This document shows positions 41,785 through 51,183 of a stretch of 51,183 bases of DNA, piece by piece (position 1 is the first letter of the stretch; each line of letters opens with the position of its first letter). This DNA is from an uncultured Alphaproteobacteria bacterium (lineage in GTDB: Bacteria > Pseudomonadota > Alphaproteobacteria > Caulobacterales > Aquidulcibacteraceae), in assembly GCA_902826335.1 (NCBI GenBank), contig CADEEL010000022.1:1-51183 (forward strand). Direction: 5' to 3'. The notes below the pieces were generated by a model, which was not told the origin of the DNA, ran no database searches, and saw only the letters and a list, made by a program, of their open reading frames with translations. Both the position numbers and the translations under genes were made by a program.

Positions 41785-43209
41785 TCAGTTTTTCTTCGGC
41801 AGGCCGGGAAGGCCGCCCGGCAAGCCGGGCAATGCGTTGCCCGCGCCCATCTGCTTGAGCGCTTCGGGGCTCGGCATGCGCCCGCCGCCGAACGCGGCCG
41901 GCATGCGGCCTTTGCCCATCTGCTTGGCCATGTCCGACATTTGCCGGTGCATTTTCGCCAGCTTGTTGACATCGGCCACGTCCACGCCCGCACCTTTCGC
42001 GATGCGCTTGCGGCGCGAGCCATTCAGTAGATCGGGCTTCTTGCGCTCGTCTTTCGTCATGGAGCGGATGATCGCGATCTGGCGATGGACTTGGCGGTCT
42101 TCGAGCTGCGCCTCGTTGATCTGGCCCTTGAGCTTCTGCACGCCCGGCAGCATGCCCATCACGCCCTTGAGCCCGCCAATGGCGATCACCTGCCGCAATT
42201 GCTGTTCGAGATCGTCGAAATCCAATTTGCCCTTGGCGAGCTTTTTGGCGAGCTTCTCGGCCTCGTCCCGGTCGACCTGCTCGGCCGCTTTCTCAACCAG
42301 CGAGACGATATCGCCCTGGCCGAGGATGCGCCCGGCGATGCGCCGCGCGTCGAACGGCTCAAGCCCGTCCGGTTTTTCACTAGTGCCGAGGAATTTGATC
42401 GGCAGGCCGGTCACCGCGCGCATGGACAGCGCCGCCCCCCCGCGCCCATCGCCGTCCGCGCGGGTCAGAACCAGGCCCGTGAGCGGCAGGCGCGCATGGA
42501 AGCGTTTGGCGGTCTCCACCGCGTCCTGGCCGGTCAGCGAATCCGCAACAAGCAATATCTCGCCTGGCTTGGCGATGTCCGCGATCGAGGCCGCTTCGTT
42601 CATCATCGCTTCGTCGAGCGTGGTGCGCCCGGCCGTATCGAGGATGACGACATCATGGCCAGCGAGGCGCGCCGCGTTGAGCGCGCGCCGCGCGATGTCC
42701 GCTGGCTGTTGGCCGGCCACGATCGGCAACGCATCGACCTCGATGGATTTGGCCAGCATCGCCAATTGCTCCATCGCCGCCGGGCGATAGATGTCGAGCG
42801 AGGCGAGCAGGGCGCGCATCTTCTCCTTCTTGAGGCGCAGCGCGATCTTCGCGGCGGTGGTTGTCTTGCCCGACCCCTGCAGCCCCGCCATCATGATGAC
42901 ATTGGGCGGCTCGCCATGGATGCGCAGATCTTCTGGCGGCCCATCGCCGCCAAGCATCTCGACGAGCGCGTCATAGACGATCTTGACCACTTGCTGGCCG
43001 GGCTTGACCGCGCGGATCACCGCTTCGCCGACGGCCTCGTCCTTCACCTTGGCGATGAAGTCCTTGACCACCGGCAGGGCGACATCGGCTTCAAGCAGCG
43101 CCACGCGAATTTCGCGCGTCGCAGCCTCGACGTCCGCGGCGCTCAGCGCGCCGCGTCCGGTGAGGCGGTCGAAGACCCCCGATAAGCGCTCACTCAGCGT
43201 GTCGAACAT
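41785..43209 (-). CDS. ffh: Signal recognition particle protein Ffh (SRP54)
   Basis: 474 residues. N domain, then the G domain with GLQGSGKTTTAAK, DTAGRTTLDEAMM and TRADGDGRGG, then the methionine-rich M domain binding 4.5S RNA and signal peptides, ending in a Gly/Leu/Pro/Lys tail. It directs membrane proteins to the translocon. ATG at 43209; a GTG one codon earlier is also possible. Just 30 bp from rpsP. Confidence 0.97.
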   Translation of the reverse strand: MFDTLSERLSGVFDRLTGRGALSAADVEAATREIRVALLEADVALPVVKDFIAKVKDEAVGEAVIRAVKPGQQVVKIVYDALVEMLGGDGPPEDLRIHGEPPNVIMMAGLQGSGKTTTAAKIALRLKKEKMRALLASLDIYRPAAMEQLAMLAKSIEVDALPIVAGQQPADIARRALNAARLAGHDVVILDTAGRTTLDEAMMNEAASIADIAKPGEILLVADSLTGQDAVETAKRFHARLPLTGLVLTRADGDGRGGAALSMRAVTGLPIKFLGTSEKPDGLEPFDARRIAGRILGQGDIVSLVEKAAEQVDRDEAEKLAKKLAKGKLDFDDLEQQLRQVIAIGGLKGVMGMLPGVQKLKGQINEAQLEDRQVHRQIAIIRSMTKDERKKPDLLNGSRRKRIAKGAGVDVADVNKLAKMHRQMSDMAKQMGKGRMPAAFGGGRMPSPEALKQMGAGNALPGLPGGLPGLPKKN

Positions 43210-43348
43210 CACGGCTCCCTGCGCCCCAACGCGGTTCGCCCCGCCGGACGATCACGTCGGGCGGGGGGCTTCGCCAGCCTCCGGGGCCTAAGCGGCGGCC
43301 CGTGTGCCAGTCAAAGCGCGCATTGGAAGGCGCGAATGGCCGGCCTTT

Positions 43349-43450
43349 TAGAGCGGTTCCCGAAAAGTGTGAAGCGGTTTTCGGACAAGAACCGCTCTAA
43401 GGAAAAATATGGACCGGTTCCCGATTGGCGATGGGTCACGCCAATCGGGA
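43349..43450. repeat. Two adjacent palindromic elements (TTAGAGCGGTTC family)
   Basis: TTAGAGCGGTTC (43349-43360) and GAACCGCTCTAA (43389-43400) are perfect 12-bp arms of the widespread alphaproteobacterial hairpin element. Next to it TCCCGATTGGCG (43419-43430) and CGCCAATCGGGA (43439-43450) form another perfect hairpin with an 8-bp loop. They fill most of the 370-bp gap between ffh and katG; the remainder has a terminator and no coding frame. Confidence 0.85.
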
Positions 43451-43516
43451 GCGGGTCAAGGCCAAAGCCCGCGCCTCCGCAATGGCGCCGCCCGGGCCAG
43501 CGTCGCCGCGCGCAAG

Positions 43517-43545
43517 GAAAACGCGCGCCGGTTTCCCGGCGCGCG
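43517..43545 (-). terminator. Rho-independent terminator of katG
   Basis: Read on the minus strand, CGCGCGCCGG-GAAA-CCGGCGCGCG (43545 down to 43522) is a perfect 10-bp hairpin followed directly by GTTTTCC. It lies 35 bp after the katG stop, so it should end the katG transcript. Confidence 0.75.
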
Positions 43546-43579
43546 AAGTGAAGGAGGGGGCCGTCGAACGGCGGCCGGA

Positions 43580-45844
<2,265 letters not shown>

Positions 45845-45856
45845 TCAAATCAATAT

Positions 45857-45885
45857 ATAGAAGCACTCTCATAGAGAGCGTCTAT
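45857..45885. promoter_or_regulatory. Candidate OxyR-binding site
   Basis: ATAG-N7-CTAT occurs exactly at 45871-45885, matching one 15-bp unit of the OxyR tetramer site. A second ATAG lies at 45857-45860 with only a partial partner. The site ends on the oxyR start codon (45884) and is 82-110 bp from the katG start, suited to autorepression and katG activation. The overlap with the start makes it unusual. Confidence 0.5.
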
Positions 45886-46828
45886 GAGCACGGACCGTCT
45901 GCCCGCCTCCGCGCTGCCGACCATCCGGCAGCTGCAATTCCTCGCCGCGCTGGCGGACCAAGGCGGCTTCGTGCGCGCGGCGGACGCCGTCGGCGTCACC
46001 CAGCCGACGCTCTCGGCCGGCATCAAGGAATTGGAGACAGTGCTCAGCGCGGTCCTGGTTGAGCGCGGCCGGGCGGGCGCCGTGCTCACGCCGGCGGGCG
46101 AGGAGGCCGCGCACCGCGCCCGCCGCTTGCTGGGCGATGTCGAGGAACTGGTGCGCGCCGCGCGCGGCGCCGGCGCGCCGTTTTCTGGGACGTTCCGCCT
46201 CGGCGCCATCCCCACCATCGCGCCCTTCGTGCTGCCGCGCGCGCTGCCCGCGCTGCGCGCGCGCTACCCCGCTGTGCGCCTTCATCTGAAGGAGGACGTG
46301 ACGCCCCGCCTTGTCGATGCGCTGCGCGCCCGCACGTTGGACGCCGCCTTGATCGCTCTGCCCTACGCCGCGCATGGCATGGACACGGAAATCGTGGCCG
46401 ACGATGAATTCTTGTTCCTGGCCCCGACCGGCCATCCCCTGGCCGCGCGGAATGATCTGCATCCGGAGCATTTGGAGAATGAAGACGTGCTTCTGCTCGA
46501 GGACGGCCACTGCCTGCGCGATCATGCGCTGAGCGTGTGCCGCGCCGCGCCGGGAAAACTATGCGCGGATGTCGGCGCCACGAGTTTGGCGACTTTGGTG
46601 CAAATGGTCGCCGGTGGATTGGGCGTGACATTGTTGCCGCGCTTGGCGGCCGATGGCGGGGCCGCGGCCGGCGCGGCCGTTGCGATCCGCCCGTTCGCGG
46701 AGCCGGTGATTGGCCGCTCCATCGGCGTCGCCTGGCGCGCCGGCAGCGCGCGGGAGGAGGAGGCCCGCCTCCTCGCGGTCTTGCTGCGCGAAGCCGTATT
46801 TGCGCCGAAGGCTAATCTGTCCGCCTGA
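45884..46828 (+). CDS. oxyR: LysR-type peroxide sensor OxyR
   Basis: 314 residues. HTH in LPTIRQLQFLAALADQGG and VTQPTLSAGIKELE. The redox loop reads LLLLEDGHCLRDHALSVC, with Cys210 and Cys219 at the same spacing of nine as Cys199 and Cys208 of E. coli OxyR, followed by GATSLATLVQMVAGGLGVTLLP. H2O2 would form the disulfide that activates katG. The 3' end overlaps the convergent small membrane gene by 17 bp. Confidence 0.95.
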   Translation: MSTDRLPASALPTIRQLQFLAALADQGGFVRAADAVGVTQPTLSAGIKELETVLSAVLVERGRAGAVLTPAGEEAAHRARRLLGDVEELVRAARGAGAPFSGTFRLGAIPTIAPFVLPRALPALRARYPAVRLHLKEDVTPRLVDALRARTLDAALIALPYAAHGMDTEIVADDEFLFLAPTGHPLAARNDLHPEHLENEDVLLLEDGHCLRDHALSVCRAAPGKLCADVGATSLATLVQMVAGGLGVTLLPRLAADGGAAAGAAVAIRPFAEPVIGRSIGVAWRAGSAREEEARLLAVLLREAVFAPKANLSA

Positions 46829-47138
46829 GCCGGGCCACGAGAACCGGAAGGCGCAGCACGAACCACACCGCAGCCCACACATTGCCAAGCACGAACACCG
46901 GCGCGGCCCACAGCGCGGCCGCCCACCAGGAGCGCTCGGTGATCAAAACCAGCGCCGCGAAGATCAAGAACCCGACATAGAGGTCAACGATCGAGACGAG
47001 CCCCCAGGGCAGGCTGGTCACCACGCCGAACTGCAGCCACAGATCGCCATGCACCTCGGGGTAGGCGAGCATCGCCCACACGATGAGGCCCAGGAGCGCC
47101 AAGCCGGCGAACCCGATCGCGACTCTGAGCGCGTTCAT
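46812..47138 (-). CDS. Small membrane protein (DUF1475-like)
   Basis: 108 residues with three to four helices: VAIGFAGLALLGLIVWAML, VVTSLPWGLVSIVDLYVGFLIFAALVLI, SWWAAALWAAPVFVLGNVWAAVWFVL. The central DLYVGF and the length recall DUF1475, but the match is from memory. Function unknown. The ATG follows AAGGACACCGTC. Convergent and overlapping with oxyR. Confidence 0.7.
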   Translation of the reverse strand: MNALRVAIGFAGLALLGLIVWAMLAYPEVHGDLWLQFGVVTSLPWGLVSIVDLYVGFLIFAALVLITERSWWAAALWAAPVFVLGNVWAAVWFVLRLPVLVARLRRTD

Positions 47139-47205
47139 GACGGTGTCCTTTCCTTGCCCGCCTTGTTGGCGGTTCGGCTGAATTGGTCAACAGGCAAGCG
47201 CAACG

Positions 47206-47316
47206 AGAGCGTTGTCCGACGAAGTGGATACCGGTTCGTCTTAGAAAACGCGGCAATTCAAGTGCCTAGGGCAAGATCTCTATTCAATATGATCGGATAT
47301 TGCTCTAGGGCGGCGA
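47206..47316. repeat. Decayed repeat of the AGAGCG...GTGGATACCGG family
   Basis: Within the 267-bp gap before the symporter, AGAGCGTTG...GAAGTGGATACCGGTTCGTC...GAAAACGC resembles the element at 51015-51069, which has AAAAGTGGATACCGGTTTT. A second weak palindrome (CCTAGGGCAAG...TTGCTCTAGGG) follows up to 47316. Arms are imperfect, suggesting an old copy. Confidence 0.55.
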
Positions 47317-47405
47317 GCGACCCCCGCACTATACGCGGCGGCCAAGGTCGGATTATCTCACCCTAAATGCGCCGCGCGCCGGCCAAGACATACCGGGGGG
47401 AAATC

Positions 47406-48728
47406 ATGGAAACGTCCAAACGTCGCGGCGCGCCGCTGCATTGGCTGATGCTGCTTGGGTTCGCCGTTGGGCTCGCCGCCGGGCTCTGGGTGAATCTCCA
47501 GATCGGCGCCGATGCGCCCTGGGCCGCGTGGCTGATGACCAATGTCACCGGCCCGCTCGGCCAGATTTTCCTGCGCCTCCTGTTCATGCTGGTCCTGCCG
47601 CTTCTGTTCTCCGCGCTCGTCGTCGGCGTGGCGGAGATGGGCGATCTCGCCGCGCTGGGCCGTGTCGGCGTGAAAACGCTGCTGCTCACGATCGTGCTGT
47701 CGGCCATCGCCGTCGCCATCGGCTTGGGCGCCGTCAATTGGTTCCGCCCGGGCGATGGCGTTGATCAGGCGATCGCCCAGCAAATGCTGGCGGACGGCGC
47801 CGGCGGCGCGCGCGATATTGTCGCGAGTGCGCCCGCCAGCGTGCAATTGGGCCAGTTCTTCGTCGACCTCATTCCCAGAAACCCGATCGCCGCCGCCGCC
47901 GAAAACCAAATTCTTCCAGTCATGATCTTCGCGCTGCTGTTCGGCATCGGGCTGGTCATGGTGAAAAGCCCCGCCGCCGCGCACCTGCAGATCACCATCG
48001 CCGGCCTCTTCGAGGTGATGATGAAGCTCATAAACCTCGTCATCCAATTGGCGCCCATCGCCATCGCCTGCTTGATGTTCAATCTCTCCGCGCAATTCGG
48101 CTTGGACCTGCTCGAGCGCCTCGCGGCCTTCGTGGCCGTGGCGGTGGGGGCCATGGCCGTGCACATGTTCATCGTCTATCCGCTCGCCGTGTGGGCGCTC
48201 GGCGGGCTGTCGCCGTTTCGCTTCTTCGCGCGCATCCGCGAGCCGATGGTGGTGGCGTTTTCAACCGCCTCGTCGAACGCGACGCTGCCTGTCTCGCTGC
48301 GCGCGGCCGAAACGCGGCTGGGCCTGCCCCGCCGCATCGCCCGCTTCGTGCTCACCGTGGGCGCCACCGCCAATCAGAACGGCACGGCGCTCTTTGAGGG
48401 CGTAACCGTGCTGTTTCTCGCGCAATTCTTTGGCGTCGAGCTCACCATCGCGCAGCAAGTGCTGGTCATGGCCGTGTGTATTTTGGGCGGCATCGGCACG
48501 GCCGGCGTGCCGGCGGGGTCCTTGCCGGTGATCGCCATGATCCTCGGCATGGTCGGCGTGCCGGCGGAAGGGATCGGCCTCATCCTCGGCGTGGACCGCT
48601 TCCTCGATATGTGCCGCACCACGTTGAACGTCGCCGGTGATCTTGTCATCGCGACGGTGGTCTCGCGCGGCGAGAAAGATATCGATTCCAGCGTCCTCGA
48701 CGCCGAGGCGCGCGCGGTTGCGTCTTAA
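47406..48728 (+). CDS. Dicarboxylate/amino acid:cation symporter (DAACS family)
   Basis: 440 residues with about eight helices and two hairpins. HP1 serines are in FSTASSNATLPVSL, the cation/substrate motif is GATANQNGTALFEG (NMDGT-like), and HP2 is GGIGTAGVPAGSL, with DRFLDMCRTTLNVAGD in helix 8 whose Asp, Arg, Thr and Asn contact substrate. It imports glutamate, aspartate or C4-dicarboxylates with Na+ or H+. The Arg in helix 8 suits an acidic substrate. ATG at 47406 after GGGGGGAAATC. Confidence 0.92.
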   Translation: METSKRRGAPLHWLMLLGFAVGLAAGLWVNLQIGADAPWAAWLMTNVTGPLGQIFLRLLFMLVLPLLFSALVVGVAEMGDLAALGRVGVKTLLLTIVLSAIAVAIGLGAVNWFRPGDGVDQAIAQQMLADGAGGARDIVASAPASVQLGQFFVDLIPRNPIAAAAENQILPVMIFALLFGIGLVMVKSPAAAHLQITIAGLFEVMMKLINLVIQLAPIAIACLMFNLSAQFGLDLLERLAAFVAVAVGAMAVHMFIVYPLAVWALGGLSPFRFFARIREPMVVAFSTASSNATLPVSLRAAETRLGLPRRIARFVLTVGATANQNGTALFEGVTVLFLAQFFGVELTIAQQVLVMAVCILGGIGTAGVPAGSLPVIAMILGMVGVPAEGIGLILGVDRFLDMCRTTLNVAGDLVIATVVSRGEKDIDSSVLDAEARAVAS

Positions 48729-48745
48729 TCTTGCTCTTTTCAGCT

Positions 48746-48880
48746 TGAAACACCACTCATTCCCGGGCCGTTGCGAAGCAACGGGCCCGGGACCCATAAA
48801 CACAAACCGGCGGAGACTATGGGCCCCGGACTGGCGCCATACGCCGCCATCCGGGGATCGGTGATGAAGCGATTCAAACT
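48746..48880. repeat. Palindromic repeat (CCCGGG/GTTGCGAAGCAACGGGC family, copy 2)
   Basis: It shares with 37865-37982 the run TTCCCGGG-CGTTGCGAAGCAACGGGC, the middle GGCCCCGGACT and the end GGTGATGAAGCGATT. The ends here are CAGCTTGAAACACCA and GATTCAAACTG. It lies between the convergent symporter and peptidase genes, where it may stop transcription from both sides. Confidence 0.8.
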
Positions 48881-48902
48881 GAACAGATTATGCTGGAGTG
48901 GC

Positions 48903-50996
48903 TCAGTCCATCAGCCGCTGCATGAGATACGTCATCTCCAGCGCGCGCCGCCGCGCCGCTTCGCGCAGATTGGCCGCCGCCGAATGGCCGCCATCGGTGT
49001 TTTCGTAATAGAGGAACGGCATGCCCAATTCTTCCATGCGCGCGGCGTATTTCCGCGCATGGCCGGGATGAACGCGATCGTCCCGCGTTGAGGTGACGAA
49101 GAAGGGCGTGGGGAAGTCCGCGCGTCGGCGCAGATTTTGGTACGGCGACATCTGCGTCAGCCAGCGCCGATCTTCCGGATTGGCGGGCGATCCATATTCA
49201 TCCACCCACGAAGCGCCCGCCAGCAATCGATCGAAGCGCAGCATATCCAGGAGCGGCACCTGCACCACGGCGGCGCGGAACAGTTCCGGCCGCTGTGTCA
49301 GCATCACACCCATCAGCAGCCCGCCATTCGAGCCGCCCATGATCCCGAGGCGCCGAGGCGTCGTCACATTGCGCGCGATCAAATCCTCGGCCACGGCGAT
49401 GAAATCGTCATAGACGACTTGGCGATTGGTTCTGAGGCCCACTTGGTGCCAGGCCGGCCCGAATTCGCCGCCGCCGCGGATGTTGGCCACCACATAGGCG
49501 CCGCCGCGCTCCAGCCACAGCCGCCCGACGAACGGGTTGTAGACCGGCGTCATCGAAATCTGAAAGCCGCCATAACCGTAAAGCAGCGTCGGTGTTTGTC
49601 CGTTGAGCGGCGCGTCGGCGCGGCGCACCACTACATAGGGCACGCGTGTGCCGTCCCGGCTCGTCGCCTCGAATTGCTCGGAAACAAGGCCCTGCGCGTT
49701 GAAGAAAGAGGGCAGGGACTGGATCGCCCGCGCCCCGCCGGCGCGCGCATCGAGCGCATAGAGCGTGTCCGGCGTCAGATAATCCTCGAACACGGCGAAC
49801 GCCGCGCTCTCAGTTGGGTCGGCGCCGGCGAAATTGATCGCGCCATTGGCCGGCAGCGGCAACTCGCTCTCCACCCAGGCGCGCCCATCGAATGCGAAAC
49901 GCAGCGCCCGCCCGCGCACATTGCGATAGCCGGCGACCAGCACGGCGTCGCGCGTGATAACGACAGATTCAATGGATTCGCGTGGCCCCGGTCCGTAAAG
50001 CAACTGCACGCGCGGCGCCGCCGCGCTTGCATCCTCAAGCGCCACGGCGATCAGCGCGCCGGCGGGAAAAGTTTGCGCGCCGATTGTCCACGGCTGCTCC
50101 AGCGTGGCGATCAATTGGCCTTTGTGCACGCCGCGCGCCGTGGCGCGCGGCGGCAAGGATACGCGCTGTGGCGCCGCGCCGCCCAAGATCCAATGCGTGC
50201 TTTCGAAAAATGTATCGGCCTCGATCGCCATCAGCGTGCGCGCGCCCGTCTCGTCCTCGAACGCGCCGGCGAACACGCCAACATCCGTGCGCTGACCGCG
50301 AATCAGCTCACGCGCTTCGCTGAGCGGCGTTCCGCGCCGCCATTCGCGCAGAATGAAGGCGTAGCCGGACTCCGTCATCGTCCCTTCGCCCCAATTGGTG
50401 CCGACGATGAGCGTGTCATTGTCGCGCCACACGAGGCTTGATTTGGCTTCCGGAACCACGAAGCCGCCTTGCACGAAGGACCGGCTGGCCACATCGAATT
50501 CGCGCCACGTCGTGGCGTCGCCTCCGCCATTGGACAGCGAGATCATGCAGCGCGCATTGTTGGGCGCACACTCCACACCCTTCCACACCCAATTGGCGCT
50601 CTCGGCCTGGGCCAGCGCGTCGAGATCGAGCAGCGTCTCCCAGCGCGGCGCACCGCGTGCGAAGTCGGCGAGCGGCGAACGCCGCCAGATGCCGCGCACA
50701 TGCGTGTCGTCTTGCCAGAAATTGTAATAGAAGCCGTCCCGCACTTCGCCGAGCGGCAGCCGGTCCCGGTTTTCAGCGATGGCCAGCGCCTGGGCGTGCA
50801 GCGCCGCGTAGCGCGCATCGTTTTCCAGAACCGGCAAGGAGCGCGCATTCTGCGCCCGCACCCAGGTCAGCGCACGCTCCCCGAGCACATCTTCAAGCCA
50901 AAGATAAGGATCGGCGGAGGGGCTCATGGTGAGGGTCGCGCAAGAGGGCAGAATGAGAAGGCCCGCAAGGGCCGCGATGAGGGTCTGGAGGCGCAT
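48903..50996 (-). CDS. Prolyl oligopeptidase family (S9) lipoprotein
   Basis: 697 residues. Lipoprotein signal with lipobox LPSC near 16-19. The N-terminal beta-propeller begins DPYLWLEDVLGERALTWVRAQN, as in POP, and the C-terminal hydrolase has IMGGSNGGLLMG (nucleophile Ser), TRDDRVHPGHA (Asp) and TDGGHSAAAN (His). It cuts peptides after proline, probably at the outer membrane or in the periplasm. ATG at 50996; it starts 19 bp from a repeat hairpin that may lie in its promoter. Confidence 0.93.
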   Translation of the reverse strand: MRLQTLIAALAGLLILPSCATLTMSPSADPYLWLEDVLGERALTWVRAQNARSLPVLENDARYAALHAQALAIAENRDRLPLGEVRDGFYYNFWQDDTHVRGIWRRSPLADFARGAPRWETLLDLDALAQAESANWVWKGVECAPNNARCMISLSNGGGDATTWREFDVASRSFVQGGFVVPEAKSSLVWRDNDTLIVGTNWGEGTMTESGYAFILREWRRGTPLSEARELIRGQRTDVGVFAGAFEDETGARTLMAIEADTFFESTHWILGGAAPQRVSLPPRATARGVHKGQLIATLEQPWTIGAQTFPAGALIAVALEDASAAAPRVQLLYGPGPRESIESVVITRDAVLVAGYRNVRGRALRFAFDGRAWVESELPLPANGAINFAGADPTESAAFAVFEDYLTPDTLYALDARAGGARAIQSLPSFFNAQGLVSEQFEATSRDGTRVPYVVVRRADAPLNGQTPTLLYGYGGFQISMTPVYNPFVGRLWLERGGAYVVANIRGGGEFGPAWHQVGLRTNRQVVYDDFIAVAEDLIARNVTTPRRLGIMGGSNGGLLMGVMLTQRPELFRAAVVQVPLLDMLRFDRLLAGASWVDEYGSPANPEDRRWLTQMSPYQNLRRRADFPTPFFVTSTRDDRVHPGHARKYAARMEELGMPFLYYENTDGGHSAAANLREAARRRALEMTYLMQRLMD

Positions 50997-51014
50997 GGAA
51001 TGTCTCCCCGCCGC

Positions 51015-51130
51015 TTAGAGCGCGATAGCCAAAAAGTGGATACCGGTTTTGGCGGCCATCGCGCTCTAAATTTTTGATTTAGAGCCTGATTCACGTTTGA
51101 GATTGAATCAATCTCAAACGATCAGGCTCT
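51015..51130. repeat. Two adjacent palindromic elements
   Basis: TTAGAGCGCGAT (51015-51026) and ATCGCGCTCTAA (51058-51069) flank AAAAAGTGGATACCGGTTTT. Directly after come AGAGCCTGAT (51081-51090) and ATCAGGCTCT (51121-51130), with inner arms CGTTTGAGATT and AATCTCAAACG. The second hairpin matches the outer arms of the element at 37841-38010. The remaining bases to 51183 show nothing more. Confidence 0.85.
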
Positions 51131-51183
51131 AGGTGTGGAGCCTCAATAGGTTGTTCCGATTTAAGCCGAGTCGACTGATGGGG

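Noticed and set aside
43210-43579. The ffh-katG gap as a possible 4.5S SRP RNA gene
   Set aside because: The hairpins are perfect palindromes of known repeat type and do not show the SRP domain IV loop.

Overview
The window is about 51 kb of very GC-rich DNA rich in GCGC words. The gene families and gene order point to an alphaproteobacterium: a three-gene cytochrome bc1 operon, a BigR-type sulfur switch, MoxR/DUF58/DUF4159 genes next to DUF1285-NUDIX, an S16-RimM-TrmD block, and alphaproteobacterial hairpin repeats of the 'TTAGAGCG...CGCTCTAA' type. A member of the Caulobacterales/Hyphomonadaceae is plausible, but this is inferred from style and gene content, not from any search.

Layout. 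1-6 kb: a short-chain dehydrogenase, an MFS transporter, an alpha/beta hydrolase, a D-cysteine desulfhydrase/L-cysteate sulfo-lyase relative and a DUF4424 protein. 6.1-8.5 kb: a persulfide-handling locus. An ETHE1-like metallo-hydrolase faces away from an ArsR repressor that carries the BigR/SqrR cysteine pair, followed by a rhodanese and a TauE/SafE exporter; a long dyad lies between the divergent genes. 8.6-16.9 kb: a GNAT enzyme, then a minus-strand MoxR-DUF58-DUF4159-amidotransferase-like cell-envelope operon, and a plus-strand DUF1285-NUDIX pair. 17.0-21.6 kb: an accessory insert between NUDIX and cca. It holds an unrecognised two-gene unit (HEPN/Abi_C-like protein plus helper), a divergent relative of the helper, a SUMF1-fold lipoprotein and a Phd/PemK pair. 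21.6-25.3 kb: cca, an AbrB/Doc pair, a MarR regulator divergent from an FMN reductase, and a ParD/ParE pair.

25.3-33.8 kb: hemF and trmL diverge from petABC-mtnP-cupin; then VapD, a cell-wall hydrolase, a ClpP paralogue and apt. MtnP releases adenine, which Apt can recycle. 33.8-37.2 kb: a MazE/MazF pair, an unknown gene overlapping the end of lepA, and lepA. 37.3-43.2 kb: Hsp20, a phosphoribosyltransferase, dodecin, and a translation block (trmD, rimM, rpsP, ffh) interrupted by a serine hydrolase with no normal start codon. 43.5-47.1 kb: katG divergent from oxyR. 47.4-51.0 kb: a dicarboxylate/amino-acid symporter and an S9 prolyl oligopeptidase lipoprotein.

No tRNA, rRNA, CRISPR array, transposase or integrase was recognised. 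At least four families of intergenic palindromic repeats are present. The most interesting points are the HEPN-like unit at 17.0-19.1 kb, a roughly 110-residue extra segment in the periplasmic G-H loop of cytochrome b, the startless hydrolase between rpsP and rimM, and the persulfide switch with its visible dyad operator.
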